Shown here: piece after piece, positions 43,763-51,660 of the stretch
Layout of the letters: every line of letters starts with the position of its first letter
Position numbering within the stretch: the stretch's first letter is position 1
Assembly: GCF_002875945.1 (NCBI RefSeq)
Contig: NZ_MCZK01000156.1
Span: 1 to 51,660 of the forward strand
Source of the DNA: Vibrio lentus
GTDB taxonomy: Bacteria; Pseudomonadota; Gammaproteobacteria; Enterobacterales; Vibrionaceae
Reading direction: 5' to 3'
DNA length: 51,660 bases
Notes under the pieces: model-generated
What the model saw: only the letters and a program-made list of their open reading frames with translations
The model's database searches: none
What the model was told of the DNA's origin: nothing
Translations under genes and position numbers: made by a program

Positions 43763-44704
43763 CTAGCTAATGACCTTTGCTGTAGACAGTTTCAAATCAC
43801 GGCCGACAAGTAAATTGAACTCTACGCTTGCTGGTGGAATAAACACACACACGCGTAAGTTCTCTGCTCTTGCCTTCTCAAGCTTTGTCGATAACTCTCC
43901 ACTATCACTGAAACTCTCTCTCTCAGCGTCTCTGCGGCACAAGTCAATGTAATCAAATGGGCATTCTTTTGGTGACAGCACCAATTCTGCTTCTTGCATC
44001 AGACGCAGCGCCTTCATTGAGAGAAGTTCTACATCGTCTTCAAATTCAATCCAAGTCACTTGCCCTTCATTATCGACAGGTTCCGCCAAAGATTGCTGAT
44101 AATAAGTTTCCAGTTGCTCGCGTTCCGTTACTTGATTGATAAAGCTGGAAGACAAAAAACGCTCCCAGAATTTGCGGCGTTCATCAACCGTAGGAAAGGA
44201 CTCTTTAATCGAATTGCGTTTTGATGCACCAAAGTCTGCGATCAAACCAATATTCTGAGGCAAGACGGTTTCGAGTTTTTCTCTAATATTTCTCACCAAA
44301 ACAGGTGATGCACCCCCACTTGAGATCGCAATTTGGATTCTTCCGCGATTTATCATTGAAGGAGTGATGAAGTCACAATAGGGTAAGTCATCGACCACAT
44401 TGACAAGAATACCCATTTTTTTTGCATCATTATGTACTTGATGATTTAGGTCTGGGTTGTCTGTGGTTGCCCACACTTGTAAGTAGTTTTTCGAGATAAG
44501 TTGTGAAGAGTAAAAGTTTTGAACCCAATGGACTTTATTATCATCAACAAGCTGCTTTAAGTAAGGCTCTACCTTAGGGGACACTAAAGTGACATCCGCC
44601 CCAGCTCTTAACAAGCTATCTACTTTTCGGCAAGCAACCTCGCCCCCGCCCACCACTAAGATCGGCTTATTTTCTACATCTAAAAACATTGGGAAATAAC
44701 GCAT
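43763..44704 (-). CDS. CysG-like precorrin-2 dehydrogenase/ferrochelatase with vestigial methyltransferase tail
   Basis: A 313-residue protein. Residues 1-200 match the N-terminal half of CysG and Met8p: MRYFPMFLDVENKPILVVGGGEVACRK (NAD-binding loop GGGEVA), VVDDLPYCDFITPSMINRG and ISSGGASPVLVRNIRE. These catalyse oxidation of precorrin-2 and iron insertion to make sirohaem. The rest resembles the start of the uroporphyrinogen methyltransferase domain (ELLSMKALRLMQEAELVLS, then LCRRDAERE). It breaks off before the GGDPFIFGRG segment and lacks the GPGDP-type SAM loop. The methyltransferase must therefore be supplied elsewhere. It is divergent from aapJ across 481 bases. Confidence 0.87.
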   Translation of the reverse strand: MRYFPMFLDVENKPILVVGGGEVACRKVDSLLRAGADVTLVSPKVEPYLKQLVDDNKVHWVQNFYSSQLISKNYLQVWATTDNPDLNHQVHNDAKKMGILVNVVDDLPYCDFITPSMINRGRIQIAISSGGASPVLVRNIREKLETVLPQNIGLIADFGASKRNSIKESFPTVDERRKFWERFLSSSFINQVTEREQLETYYQQSLAEPVDNEGQVTWIEFEDDVELLSMKALRLMQEAELVLSPKECPFDYIDLCRRDAERESFSDSGELSTKLEKARAENLRVCVFIPPASVEFNLLVGRDLKLSTAKVIS

Positions 44705-45185
44705 GTTCTTCCTTGAGATGACTTCAATAACTATTCAGCCATGCTACCAAATTTGGAGCATATTAATAACTATCCAAGTGCAATAAAAATATTTATTCAC
44801 CAAATTTCAATCTTTCTGAAGTTTAATGTTTCATCATTGTGATGTTGATTCAGAATATTTACCTAGTCAATTGTCAATATAAAAATCTAAATCTCGTTGC
44901 ACCAACAGTGTGAAGCGCTGCACTATTTACATTAACTTAACATTTGGTCATTCTAATTGTGTTCGGATTTGTGATTTCATTCAAAATTCTTTTTAAATTA
45001 TACATTTGTGAAAATACAGATCCTTTCCTAACCTTATAAACAGTTGTTTAAATCGCACACAGTTTCATTTGCAAAATGCAACCAGTTTGATTTGAGTAAC
45101 AAGGTCATAGAAAACGCAACACATATAGAAAAACTCAAATGAGCACGAGTATCAGGTGTCACCTGGTTAACAAGGAAGGATACAA
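44705..45185. other. Divergent promoter region cysG-like/aapJ
   Basis: 481 AT-rich bases with no gene. A CRP-like half site TGTGA-N6-TCAAA lies at 44970-44985, and a CA-rich segment near 45117-45125 lies in the probable aapJ leader. A long leader before aapJ is possible. Confidence 0.45.
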
Positions 45186-46214
45186 ATGACAAATAAACTA
45201 ACACTTCTTGCTTCAGTAGTAGCTGCATCAACTGCAATGATGGCAACATCAGCATCAGCGGCAGAAAGCACTCTGGACAAAGTCACATCTCAAGGTTTTT
45301 TAACTTGTGGTGTAAGTACAGGTCTTCCAGGGTTCTCTAACCCTAACTCAAAAGGTGAATGGGAAGGAATCGATGTTGAGTATTGTCAAGCTCTTGCAGC
45401 GGCTGTACTCGGTGACAAGACTAAAGTTAAGTATGTACCTTTAACAGCGAAAGAACGTTTCACTGCCCTTCAATCGGGTGAAATCGACGTACTATCTCGT
45501 AACACAACATGGACACTCCATCGTGACACTGCTCTAGGTCTGAACTTCGTAGGTGTTAACTACTACGATGGTCAAGGCTTCATGGTTAAGAAAGAACTTG
45601 GTCTTACAAGTGCTCAAGAACTTGATGGCGCTTCAGTATGTGTACAATCAGGTACAACGACTGAACTTAACCTAGCTGATTACTTCCGTAATAGTGGTAT
45701 GTCATACAAGCCAGTAGTATTTGATACTGCAGCACAAACGTCTAAAGGTTTTGATGCGGGTCGTTGTGATGTTCTTACAACAGACCAATCTGGCCTATAT
45801 GCACTTCGCTTGAACCTAGCTGATCCTAAATCTGCACAAGTACTTCCTGAAATCATCTCTAAAGAACCACTAGGTCCTGTTGTTCGTCAAGATGATGACA
45901 AATGGTTCAACGTAGCTAAATGGACACTTTCAGCGATGATTAACGCGGAAGAGTACGGTATCTCTTCTAAGAATGCTGATGAAATGCTTAAGTCAAAAGA
46001 TCCAAACATCAAGCGTATTCTTGGCGTTGACGGTCCTAAAGGTAAAGGCCTAGGTATTCGTGATGACTGGGGTTACCAAGTAATTAAACAAGTTGGTAAC
46101 TACGGTGAGAGCTTCGAACGTACTGTTGGTACAGGTTCACCACTACAGATCTCTCGTGGCGTAAATGCACTATGGAATGCGGGCGGCTTTATGTACGCTC
46201 CACCAATCCGTTAA
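45186..46214 (+). CDS. aapJ: General L-amino acid transporter, binding protein AapJ
   Basis: A 342-residue periplasmic solute-binding protein with a signal peptide (MTNKLTLLASVVAASTAMMATSASA). The mature part matches family 3 amino-acid binding proteins of the AapJ/BztA type: LDKVTSQGFLTCGVSTGLPGFSNP, GEWEGIDVEYCQALAAAVLGD, DVLSRNTTWTLHRD and the C-terminal NALWNAGGFMYAPPIR. It delivers many L-amino acids to AapQM. AAGGA lies seven bases before ATG 45186. It is the first gene of the aapJQMP operon, with a hairpin between it and aapQ that may keep its mRNA in excess. Confidence 0.95.
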   Translation: MTNKLTLLASVVAASTAMMATSASAAESTLDKVTSQGFLTCGVSTGLPGFSNPNSKGEWEGIDVEYCQALAAAVLGDKTKVKYVPLTAKERFTALQSGEIDVLSRNTTWTLHRDTALGLNFVGVNYYDGQGFMVKKELGLTSAQELDGASVCVQSGTTTELNLADYFRNSGMSYKPVVFDTAAQTSKGFDAGRCDVLTTDQSGLYALRLNLADPKSAQVLPEIISKEPLGPVVRQDDDKWFNVAKWTLSAMINAEEYGISSKNADEMLKSKDPNIKRILGVDGPKGKGLGIRDDWGYQVIKQVGNYGESFERTVGTGSPLQISRGVNALWNAGGFMYAPPIR

Positions 46215-46233
46215 TAAATTTCCAAGCATCAAT

Positions 46234-46253
46234 TAGGGCGGACTTTTCCGCCC
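46234..46253 (+). terminator. Intra-operon hairpin between aapJ and aapQ
   Basis: An 8-bp perfect stem AGGGCGGA/TCCGCCCT with a CTTT loop, followed by ATTTATT. It lies in the 71-base gap of the operon, where partial termination or 3' protection would give more binding protein than permease. Confidence 0.6.
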
Positions 46254-46285
46254 TATTTATTAAATGGATTTGAGGTTATAGCAGT

Positions 46286-47491
46286 ATGAAACCTAATGAA
46301 ACTATTTCTCCAGCTCAGGCAAAGCCACAGCCCAAAAGTGCCAACCTTTTTTACAACCCCACTTTTCGCTCAGTTATTTTCCAAATTCTCGCTGTCGGAG
46401 CACTCTGTGCTTTCTTTTACACGATCGTAAATAATGCACTCACTAACTTAGACTCCCGTGGTATCGCCACTGGTTTTGACTTTCTTTCCCAAGAAGCTGG
46501 TTTTGGTATCGGCTTAACTCTCATTGAATACGACGAAACGTTCTCATACGGTCGTACTTTCTTTATCGGTCTTCTCAATACCGCTTTAGTTTCTGTGCTA
46601 GGCATCATGTTGGCCACAGTACTCGGCTTTAGTATGGGTATTGCTAGACTCTCTTCAAACTGGCTAGTGAGCCGATTTGCGGCGGTCTACATAGAAATAT
46701 TCCGAAATATCCCTCTTCTTCTACAAATATTTTTTTGGTATTTCGCCGTTCTACAAGCATTGCCATCCGCTCGTCAAAGTATGAGCCTTGGTGAAGCCAT
46801 TTTCTTGAACGTACGTGGTCTGTACTTCCCAGCCCCTGTCATGGAGCAAGGCAGTAGCATTGTTATCGCATCACTAATTGCCGGTATCATCGCTACGTTT
46901 GTTATCAACATCTGGGCGAACAATAAGCAGAAATTAACGGGTCAGCAAACACCGATGGTACGTATCGCTGCAGCATTAATTGTCGGTTTACCACTGGTCA
47001 CTTACTTTGTAATGGGCATGCCTATCTCTGCGGAATACCCTGTTTTAAAAGGGTTTAACTTCAAAGGTGGTATTAGCATCATCCCTGAGCTTGCTGCATT
47101 GATGCTTGCTTTAAGTATCTATACAGCTGCATTCATCGCTGAAATTGTGCGTTCAGGTATTAATGCGGTAAATCATGGACAAACCGAGGCTGCGATGTCT
47201 CTGGGTATCCCAAGAGCAAGAACACTTAAGCTCGTGATTATTCCACAAGCATTAAGAATCATTATCCCACCATTAACCAGTCAGTATCTAAACCTGACTA
47301 AAAACTCATCACTTGCGATGGCCATTGGTTATCCCGATCTTGTCTCTGTATTTGCAGGAACAACATTGAACCAAACTGGACAAGCTATCGAAGTAATCGC
47401 GATGACAATGGGCGTCTACCTGACTCTAAGCCTATTAACATCCGCACTAATGAACATATACAACCGCAAAGTAGCGTTGGTGGAGAGATAA
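46286..47491 (+). CDS. aapQ: Amino acid ABC permease AapQ
   Basis: A 401-residue inner-membrane permease of the HisM/AapQ type. About eight TM segments run from 30 to 395, with the first near FQILAVGALCAFFYTIV. Near the end is the EAA loop that contacts the ATPase: EAAMSLGIPRARTLKLVIIPQALRIIIPP. An extra insertion around 160-265 marks the large AapQ/BztB form. The aapM start follows one base after its stop. Confidence 0.94.
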   Translation: MKPNETISPAQAKPQPKSANLFYNPTFRSVIFQILAVGALCAFFYTIVNNALTNLDSRGIATGFDFLSQEAGFGIGLTLIEYDETFSYGRTFFIGLLNTALVSVLGIMLATVLGFSMGIARLSSNWLVSRFAAVYIEIFRNIPLLLQIFFWYFAVLQALPSARQSMSLGEAIFLNVRGLYFPAPVMEQGSSIVIASLIAGIIATFVINIWANNKQKLTGQQTPMVRIAAALIVGLPLVTYFVMGMPISAEYPVLKGFNFKGGISIIPELAALMLALSIYTAAFIAEIVRSGINAVNHGQTEAAMSLGIPRARTLKLVIIPQALRIIIPPLTSQYLNLTKNSSLAMAIGYPDLVSVFAGTTLNQTGQAIEVIAMTMGVYLTLSLLTSALMNIYNRKVALVER

Positions 47492-47492
47492 G

Positions 47493-48590
47493 ATGAGTAC
47501 ACATCAATTTCAACCTGATCTTCCGCCTCCAGCGAATACCGTTGGGCCAGTCGGTTGGTTAAGAAAAAATCTATTTAATGGACCTGTTAACAGTGTCGTC
47601 ACTGTGGTGCTTGCTTATTTTGCTTTCACTTTATTGTGGGCAATAGCAGATTGGGCATTCATTAATGCTGATTGGATAGGAACAACACGAGATGCTTGTA
47701 CAAGTGATGGTGCTTGTTGGGTGTTTATTAGCGTGCGTTGGGATCAGTTCATGTATGGCTTCTACCCTGAAGCTGAACTTTGGCGCCCACGCTTATTCTA
47801 TATCACGCTAGCGATATTTGTTGCTTTACTGGCATACGAAAGAACACCAAAGCGTACTTGGATTTGGTTGTTTTTTGTAAACATCTACCCTTTCTTGATC
47901 GCTGGTCTTCTATACGGCGGTATCTTCGGACTTGAAGTCGTCGATACACATAAATGGGGTGGATTGCTAGTTACACTGATCATCGCGCTTGTGGGTATTG
48001 TGGTATCACTGCCTATTGGTGTCGCACTCGCACTGGGTCGACGTTCAGAGATGCCAATCATCCGCAGTATGTGTACCGTTTACATCGAGATTTGGCGTGG
48101 TGTACCACTGATTACGGTTCTGTTCATGGCCTCGGTAATGCTTCCCCTCTTTCTATCTGAAGGGACAGAAACCGATAAGCTGATCAGAGCGCTTGTTGGG
48201 GTTGTACTATTCAGTGCGGCTTATATGGCAGAGGTAATCCGTGGTGGTTTACAAGCAATACCAAAAGGTCAATACGAAGCGGCTGACGCTCTAGGGTTAA
48301 GCTACTGGAAAAAAACTGGGCTTATTATTCTGCCTCAAGCTCTAAAAATCACAATCCCTTCAATTGTGAACACCTTTATTGGTTTGTTCAAAGATACCAG
48401 TCTAGTTTTGATTATCGGTATGTTTGATGTACTAGGGATTGGCCAAGCCGCGAATACCGACCCTGAATGGCTTGGTTTCTCCACAGAAAGTTATGTATTT
48501 GTCGCGTTAGTGTTCTGGGTGTTTTGTTTTGGCATGTCGAGATACTCGATTTGGCTAGAAAACAAACTTCACACCGGTCACAAACGATAA
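47493..48590 (+). CDS. aapM: Amino acid ABC permease AapM
   Basis: A 365-residue partner permease. An N-terminal extension with a TM helix (VVTVVLAYFAFTLLWAIADW) precedes the usual core. The EAA loop reads EAADALGLSYWKKTGLIILPQALKITIPS. Typical of the AapM/BztC group, it forms the heterodimer with AapQ. It is one base after aapQ and 22 before aapP. Confidence 0.94.
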   Translation: MSTHQFQPDLPPPANTVGPVGWLRKNLFNGPVNSVVTVVLAYFAFTLLWAIADWAFINADWIGTTRDACTSDGACWVFISVRWDQFMYGFYPEAELWRPRLFYITLAIFVALLAYERTPKRTWIWLFFVNIYPFLIAGLLYGGIFGLEVVDTHKWGGLLVTLIIALVGIVVSLPIGVALALGRRSEMPIIRSMCTVYIEIWRGVPLITVLFMASVMLPLFLSEGTETDKLIRALVGVVLFSAAYMAEVIRGGLQAIPKGQYEAADALGLSYWKKTGLIILPQALKITIPSIVNTFIGLFKDTSLVLIIGMFDVLGIGQAANTDPEWLGFSTESYVFVALVFWVFCFGMSRYSIWLENKLHTGHKR

Positions 48591-48612
48591 TTAACAAGAT
48601 CAAGGACGTATT

Positions 48613-49377
48613 ATGACGCAGCAAACAGAAAACAACTCTCAAGGTCTTATGATCGAGTTAAAAGACATGAACAAGTGGTACGGTGAGTTCCACGTTCTTA
48701 AAAACATCAACTTGGAAGTAAAAAAAGGCGAGAAGATCGTTATTTGTGGCCCTTCAGGTTCAGGAAAATCAACGATGATTCGTTGTATCAACCGCCTAGA
48801 AGAGCACCAAAAAGGCCATATCTTTGTATCCGGTAATGAACTAACGGAAGACCTGAAAAACATTGAAGCCGTTCGCCGCGATGTCGGTATGTGTTTCCAG
48901 CATTTCAACTTGTTCCCTCACCTAACGGTATTGGAAAACTGTACCCTAGCACCAATCTGGGTGAAGAAGATGCCGAAAGAGGAAGCCGAAGCCATCGCGA
49001 TGAAATTCCTCGAACGTGTAAAAATACCAGAGCAAGCCGATAAATTCCCAGGTCAACTGTCTGGTGGTCAACAACAACGTGTGGCAATTGCTCGTTCTTT
49101 ATGTATGAACCCGCAAGTTATGCTGTTTGATGAACCTACATCAGCACTCGACCCAGAGATGGTACGTGAGGTACTCGATGTAATGGTCGAACTCGCAGAA
49201 GAAGGCATGACGATGTTGTGTGTAACGCACGAGATGGGTTTTGCTAAAGAAGTTGCTGACCGCGTTATCTTTATGGATGCAGGTGAGATTATTGAAGAAA
49301 ACAACCCAGTCGATTTCTTCGAGAACCCACAATCGGATCGAACTCAGAACTTCTTGAGTCAAATCTTGCACCATTAA
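48613..49377 (+). CDS. aapP: Amino acid ABC ATPase AapP
   Basis: A 254-residue ATP-binding subunit of the polar amino-acid transporter family. Walker A GPSGSGKST, Q-loop CFQHFNLFPHLTVLEN, signature LSGGQQQRVAIARSL, Walker B VMLFDEPTSALDP and switch histidine in CVTHEMGFA are all intact. AAGGACG is the ribosome binding site, eight bases upstream. It is the last gene of aapJQMP and is followed by a terminator. Confidence 0.96.
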   Translation: MTQQTENNSQGLMIELKDMNKWYGEFHVLKNINLEVKKGEKIVICGPSGSGKSTMIRCINRLEEHQKGHIFVSGNELTEDLKNIEAVRRDVGMCFQHFNLFPHLTVLENCTLAPIWVKKMPKEEAEAIAMKFLERVKIPEQADKFPGQLSGGQQQRVAIARSLCMNPQVMLFDEPTSALDPEMVREVLDVMVELAEEGMTMLCVTHEMGFAKEVADRVIFMDAGEIIEENNPVDFFENPQSDRTQNFLSQILHH

Positions 49378-49401
49378 TGTGATACTATACTGATATAGAC
49401 A

Positions 49402-49421
49402 GAGGCGGCTTCGGTCGCCTC
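49402..49421 (+). terminator. aapJQMP terminator
   Basis: GAGGCGGC-TTCG-GTCGCCTC: an 8-bp stem (one G-U pair) with a UUCG tetraloop, followed by TTCGTTATT. It lies 24 bases past the aapP stop. Confidence 0.75.
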
Positions 49422-49611
49422 TTCGTTATTAAAGCTTCTTAAAATTGTAAACATGAAACACTAGCAACAATTTGTTACATCTTGAGAAACACTTAAACGA
49501 CTATTTTGATTATTATTTTAAGTATACAGAAGGAATGAAAGACTTGATTTTTCGAACTTTCGGCCCCATATATGTACTAATAACTATTGAAGTCACCTTA
49601 CGAGGAAGATT

Positions 49612-50277
49612 ATGAACAGCCCTATGTTTTCACGCACAGCAACTCAAGAGAATGCTCTGCAAACCAATAAAGTGTTGCGTAACACATACGCACTACTGTC
49701 TATGACACTACTTTGGTCTGCTGTTGTAGCAGGCGTATCTATGGCGATGAACCTTCCTCGTCCTGGTCTTATTATCATGCTGGTTGGTTTTTACGGCCTG
49801 CTATTCCTAACAGAAAAGAACCGTGACAACGGCATGGGTCTTGTATTTACGTTCCTGTTTACAGGTTTCCTAGGCTACACGATCGGTCCAATCTTAAACA
49901 TGTACGTTGGCGCAGGTATGGGTGATGTCATCCTAACTGCACTTGGCGGTACTGCGCTTGCCTTTATGGCAGCGTCAGCTTACGCACTAACAACTAAACG
50001 CGACCTTTCATTCCTTAACGGCATGTTAATGGCTGGTTTCGTTGTGCTGCTAGTGGGTATGGTTGCAAACATCTTCCTACAGATGCCTCTATTATCATTG
50101 GCAATGAGCGGTATGTTCATCCTGTTCTCGACTGGTGTTATCTTGCTAACAACGCAAAGCATCATCCGTGGCGGTGAAACGAACTACATCTCAGCAACTA
50201 TCAGCTTGTATGTTTCGATCTACAACATCTTCATCAGCCTACTAAGCATCTTAGGCATTATGAACAGCAACGACTAA
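49612..50277 (+). CDS. yccA: Bax inhibitor-1 family membrane protein YccA
   Basis: A 221-residue protein with seven TM segments, of the BI-1/UPF0005 family. E. coli YccA is a substrate and inhibitor of the FtsH protease. The features are an N-terminal cytoplasmic stretch (MNSPMFSRTATQENALQTNKVLRNTYALLS) followed by closely spaced hydrophobic segments to YVSIYNIFISLLSILGIM. A terminator follows. The order yccA-tusE-yccX is as in E. coli. Confidence 0.93.
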   Translation: MNSPMFSRTATQENALQTNKVLRNTYALLSMTLLWSAVVAGVSMAMNLPRPGLIIMLVGFYGLLFLTEKNRDNGMGLVFTFLFTGFLGYTIGPILNMYVGAGMGDVILTALGGTALAFMAASAYALTTKRDLSFLNGMLMAGFVVLLVGMVANIFLQMPLLSLAMSGMFILFSTGVILLTTQSIIRGGETNYISATISLYVSIYNIFISLLSILGIMNSND

Positions 50278-50297
50278 TCATAGTTCGTTCAAAATCG

Positions 50298-50327
50298 AGC
50301 CCAAGAGCCTGTCTCTTGGGCTTTTTT
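50298..50327 (+). terminator. yccA terminator
   Basis: A perfect 10-bp stem AGCCCAAGAG/CTCTTGGGCT with a CCTGT loop and a run of six T, 20 bases past the yccA stop. Confidence 0.95.
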
Positions 50328-50432
50328 GTATCTGTAGATGCAATATTCCTAAAGATAACGACAATACTTCTTGAGAAAGGTAAACGTGGTCATGTACCCT
50401 ATTTACTGAGTTAAACTGATTCTGGACTAAAC

Positions 50433-50762
50433 ATGTTTGAATATAACGGCAAACAAATTGAAACCGACGCTCAAGGCTACCTATTGGACTACACACAATG
50501 GGAAGAAGGTATGATTCAAATCCTGGCTGAAGACGAAGCGATTGAACTGACTGATGCACACTTGGAAGTCGTACATTTTGTAAGAAGCTTTTACGAAGAA
50601 TTCAAGACATCTCCAGCCGTTCGCATGCTCGTTAAAGCAATGGAAAAAGCCCACGGCCCTGAAAAAGGTAACAGTAAATACCTGTTTAAATTATTCAAGA
50701 AAGGCCCAGCTAAACAAGCAACAAAGTTAGCGGGCTTACCTAAGCCAGCGAAATGTTTATAA
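50433..50762 (+). CDS. tusE: Sulfur relay protein TusE
   Basis: A 109-residue protein of the DsrC/TusE family, which takes sulfur from the TusBCD complex and passes it to MnmA for 2-thiolation of tRNA wobble uridine. The fold motifs are YLLDYTQWEEGMIQILAEDEAIELTDAHLEVVHFVR and FYEEFKTSPAVRMLVKAM. The persulfide-forming cysteine is the penultimate residue (PKPAKCL). No operon partner; yccX is convergent with it. Confidence 0.95.
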   Translation: MFEYNGKQIETDAQGYLLDYTQWEEGMIQILAEDEAIELTDAHLEVVHFVRSFYEEFKTSPAVRMLVKAMEKAHGPEKGNSKYLFKLFKKGPAKQATKLAGLPKPAKCL

Positions 50763-50791
50763 GCTCTATCCGCTAACAAGAGCTACCTGTA

Positions 50792-50819
50792 AATACTGTA
50801 GCTACAGCGCTACAGTATT
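50792..50819. terminator. Bidirectional terminator tusE/yccX
   Basis: AATACTGTAGC/GCTACAGTATT, an 11-bp perfect stem with a 6-nt loop. It overlaps the last bases of yccX, and short T-runs lie on both sides. Confidence 0.8.
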
Positions 50820-51097
50820 TTAAACTCTCCAACAGAAACAGTCCGCTTATCCGCCTCACTGATTTGATGCTTGACAACCTGGTCTACTGTGGCGCTAGAC
50901 GGCCCTAATTGTAACCAAGCGTATAACTTCTCTATCTGCTCCCAATTCCCAACCGCTAATACTTCGACACGACCATCATTTAAATTTTTTGCATAGCCCG
51001 TAATCGACAAGGCTTGTGCTTGCCTGCTTGTGTGATAGCGAAAGCCAACACATTGAACTCGGCCTGATACGACAAATATACATTGTGAATTTTTCAT
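50810..51097 (-). CDS. yccX: Acylphosphatase
   Basis: A 95-residue enzyme hydrolysing carboxyl-phosphate bonds. The two catalytic residues are visible: Arg20 in SGRVQCVGFRYHT and Asn38 in GYAKNLNDGRVEV. The length is normal. It is convergent with tusE, as in E. coli, and divergent from the chemotaxis-receptor gene. Confidence 0.93.
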   Translation of the reverse strand: MKNSQCIFVVSGRVQCVGFRYHTSRQAQALSITGYAKNLNDGRVEVLAVGNWEQIEKLYAWLQLGPSSATVDQVVKHQISEADKRTVSVGEFKIL

Positions 51098-51185
51098 AAC
51101 GTTGCCTCATAAATTATATGAATGATATAGTTGAGATTCTATTCATTCACCGTTTGGCGGTGGCATTACTTCGAGTATAACGATT

Positions 51186-51659
51186 ATGAAAGAAATCCCA
51201 TTTCGTTGGATTGACAAATATCTCATTCACCTAAAAATCCAAGAAAAGTTCTATCTACTCTTCTTATTACCTCTTCTCGCCCTGGTTATTTTAACGCTTG
51301 ATTTAGATAGTGCTGCGGACTCTTTACTGGCTCACCTTTACCAAGAAGAAATGCTCTTGATGAAAGGGCTAATCGAGGCCGGTCAACTCACCAAAGACCA
51401 AGTAGCTCAGCTTGTCAGTAACTCTGACACCATCTCCCTAGGTTATGGTGCTGGCTCAGTTTCGGTCATGAACGGTGCATTCAGCTTAATCGCCAACCAC
51501 GATCAAAACCTTTGGTCAGCGCTCTCAGCGACTCAAGTTTCAATCATTGCCGTTACTCTATCTCTGATCGCGCTAGGCGTTTATTACATCATGACGTTCA
51601 TTGGCGGTGCGATGTTCTCTATGAACAAAGCATTAAGCACGCGGCTCTTCTCCGCTTAG
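51186..51659 (+). CDS. Chemotaxis receptor N-terminal part, cut short at the HAMP region
   Basis: A 157-residue frame that looks like the start of a methyl-accepting chemotaxis protein. Its parts are a cytoplasmic lead (MKEIPFRWIDKYLIHLKIQEKF), TM1 (YLLFLLPLLALVILTLDL), a small periplasmic sensor of about 75 residues, TM2 (VSIIAVTLSLIALGVYYIMTFIGGAMF), and the first HAMP residues (SMNKALST). It then reads RLFSA and a TAG at 51657-51659, one base before the window ends. The usual HAMP helix, coiled coil and signalling domain are not present. Either a frameshift or rearrangement truncates the gene, or the last bases are not true flanking sequence. The start ATG has a weak ribosome binding site. 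Confidence 0.65.
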   Translation: MKEIPFRWIDKYLIHLKIQEKFYLLFLLPLLALVILTLDLDSAADSLLAHLYQEEMLLMKGLIEAGQLTKDQVAQLVSNSDTISLGYGAGSVSVMNGAFSLIANHDQNLWSALSATQVSIIAVTLSLIALGVYYIMTFIGGAMFSMNKALSTRLFSA

Positions 51660-51660
51660 A

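Overview
The window is a stretch of a gammaproteobacterial chromosome, almost certainly Vibrio or a close relative (Vibrionaceae). The evidence is the gene content and order: DUF3634-matP-ycbZ-fabA-rmf, uup-rlmL-zapC-pyrD, the large NAD-glutamate dehydrogenase, prc-proQ-msrC-letAB-rsmF, aapJQMP and yccA-tusE-yccX. A DUF3466 protein with a GlyGly-CTERM tail also fits. I cannot fix the species. A perfect matS site at 39146-39158 and the matP gene suggest, but do not prove, that this is terminus-side DNA of the main chromosome.

Layout. (a) 1-4860 is accessory DNA: a dead ISNCY-type transposase with a hairpin over its ribosome binding site, a broken phage-type endolysin, an unknown membrane protein, a DUF2971 protein, an HDOD-domain protein and a small TolA-C-like exported protein. 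(b) 4896-8534 is a core block: DUF3634, matP, the degenerate Lon-like ycbZ, fabA under conserved FadR and FabR operators, and rmf. (c) 8695-17053 on the minus strand holds a DUF3466/GlyGly-CTERM protein, uup, a glutaredoxin-like protein, rlmL, zapC and pyrD. It follows E. coli order, except that DUF3466 lies where E. coli has pqiABC and ycbX is absent. (d) 17407-30051, minus strand: gdhB, a DUF2835 gene carrying a near-ideal LexA box, pepN, an unknown exported protein, and prc-proQ-msrC. (e) 30141-37529, plus strand: an ABC exporter, the LetA/LetB lipid-transport pair and rsmF, then an 8-bp tandem repeat and two terminators flanking a structured possible small-RNA segment. (f) 37878-44704: a CvfB-like RNA-binding protein, an unknown two-TM protein, a DUF4442 protein, a catalytically degenerate C-terminal fragment of PEP synthase divergent from aroH, yajQ, and a CysG-like protein with a vestigial methyltransferase tail. 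(g) 45186-51660: the general amino-acid ABC transporter aapJQMP, yccA, tusE, acylphosphatase, and a chemotaxis-receptor N-terminus that stops at the start of its HAMP region.

Functional themes are chromosome organisation and division (MatP, ZapC), unsaturated fatty-acid and envelope lipid handling (FabA, LetAB), ribosome maturation and hibernation (RlmL, RsmF, Rmf), amino-acid uptake and catabolism (Aap, GdhB, PepN), and periplasmic proteolysis (Prc). I see no tRNA, rRNA, CRISPR array, integron attC array or intact prophage. There is no clear new multi-gene system. The least expected signals are the SOS box at DUF2835, the degenerate PEP-synthase and CysG relics, the matS site, and the structured segment after rsmF.
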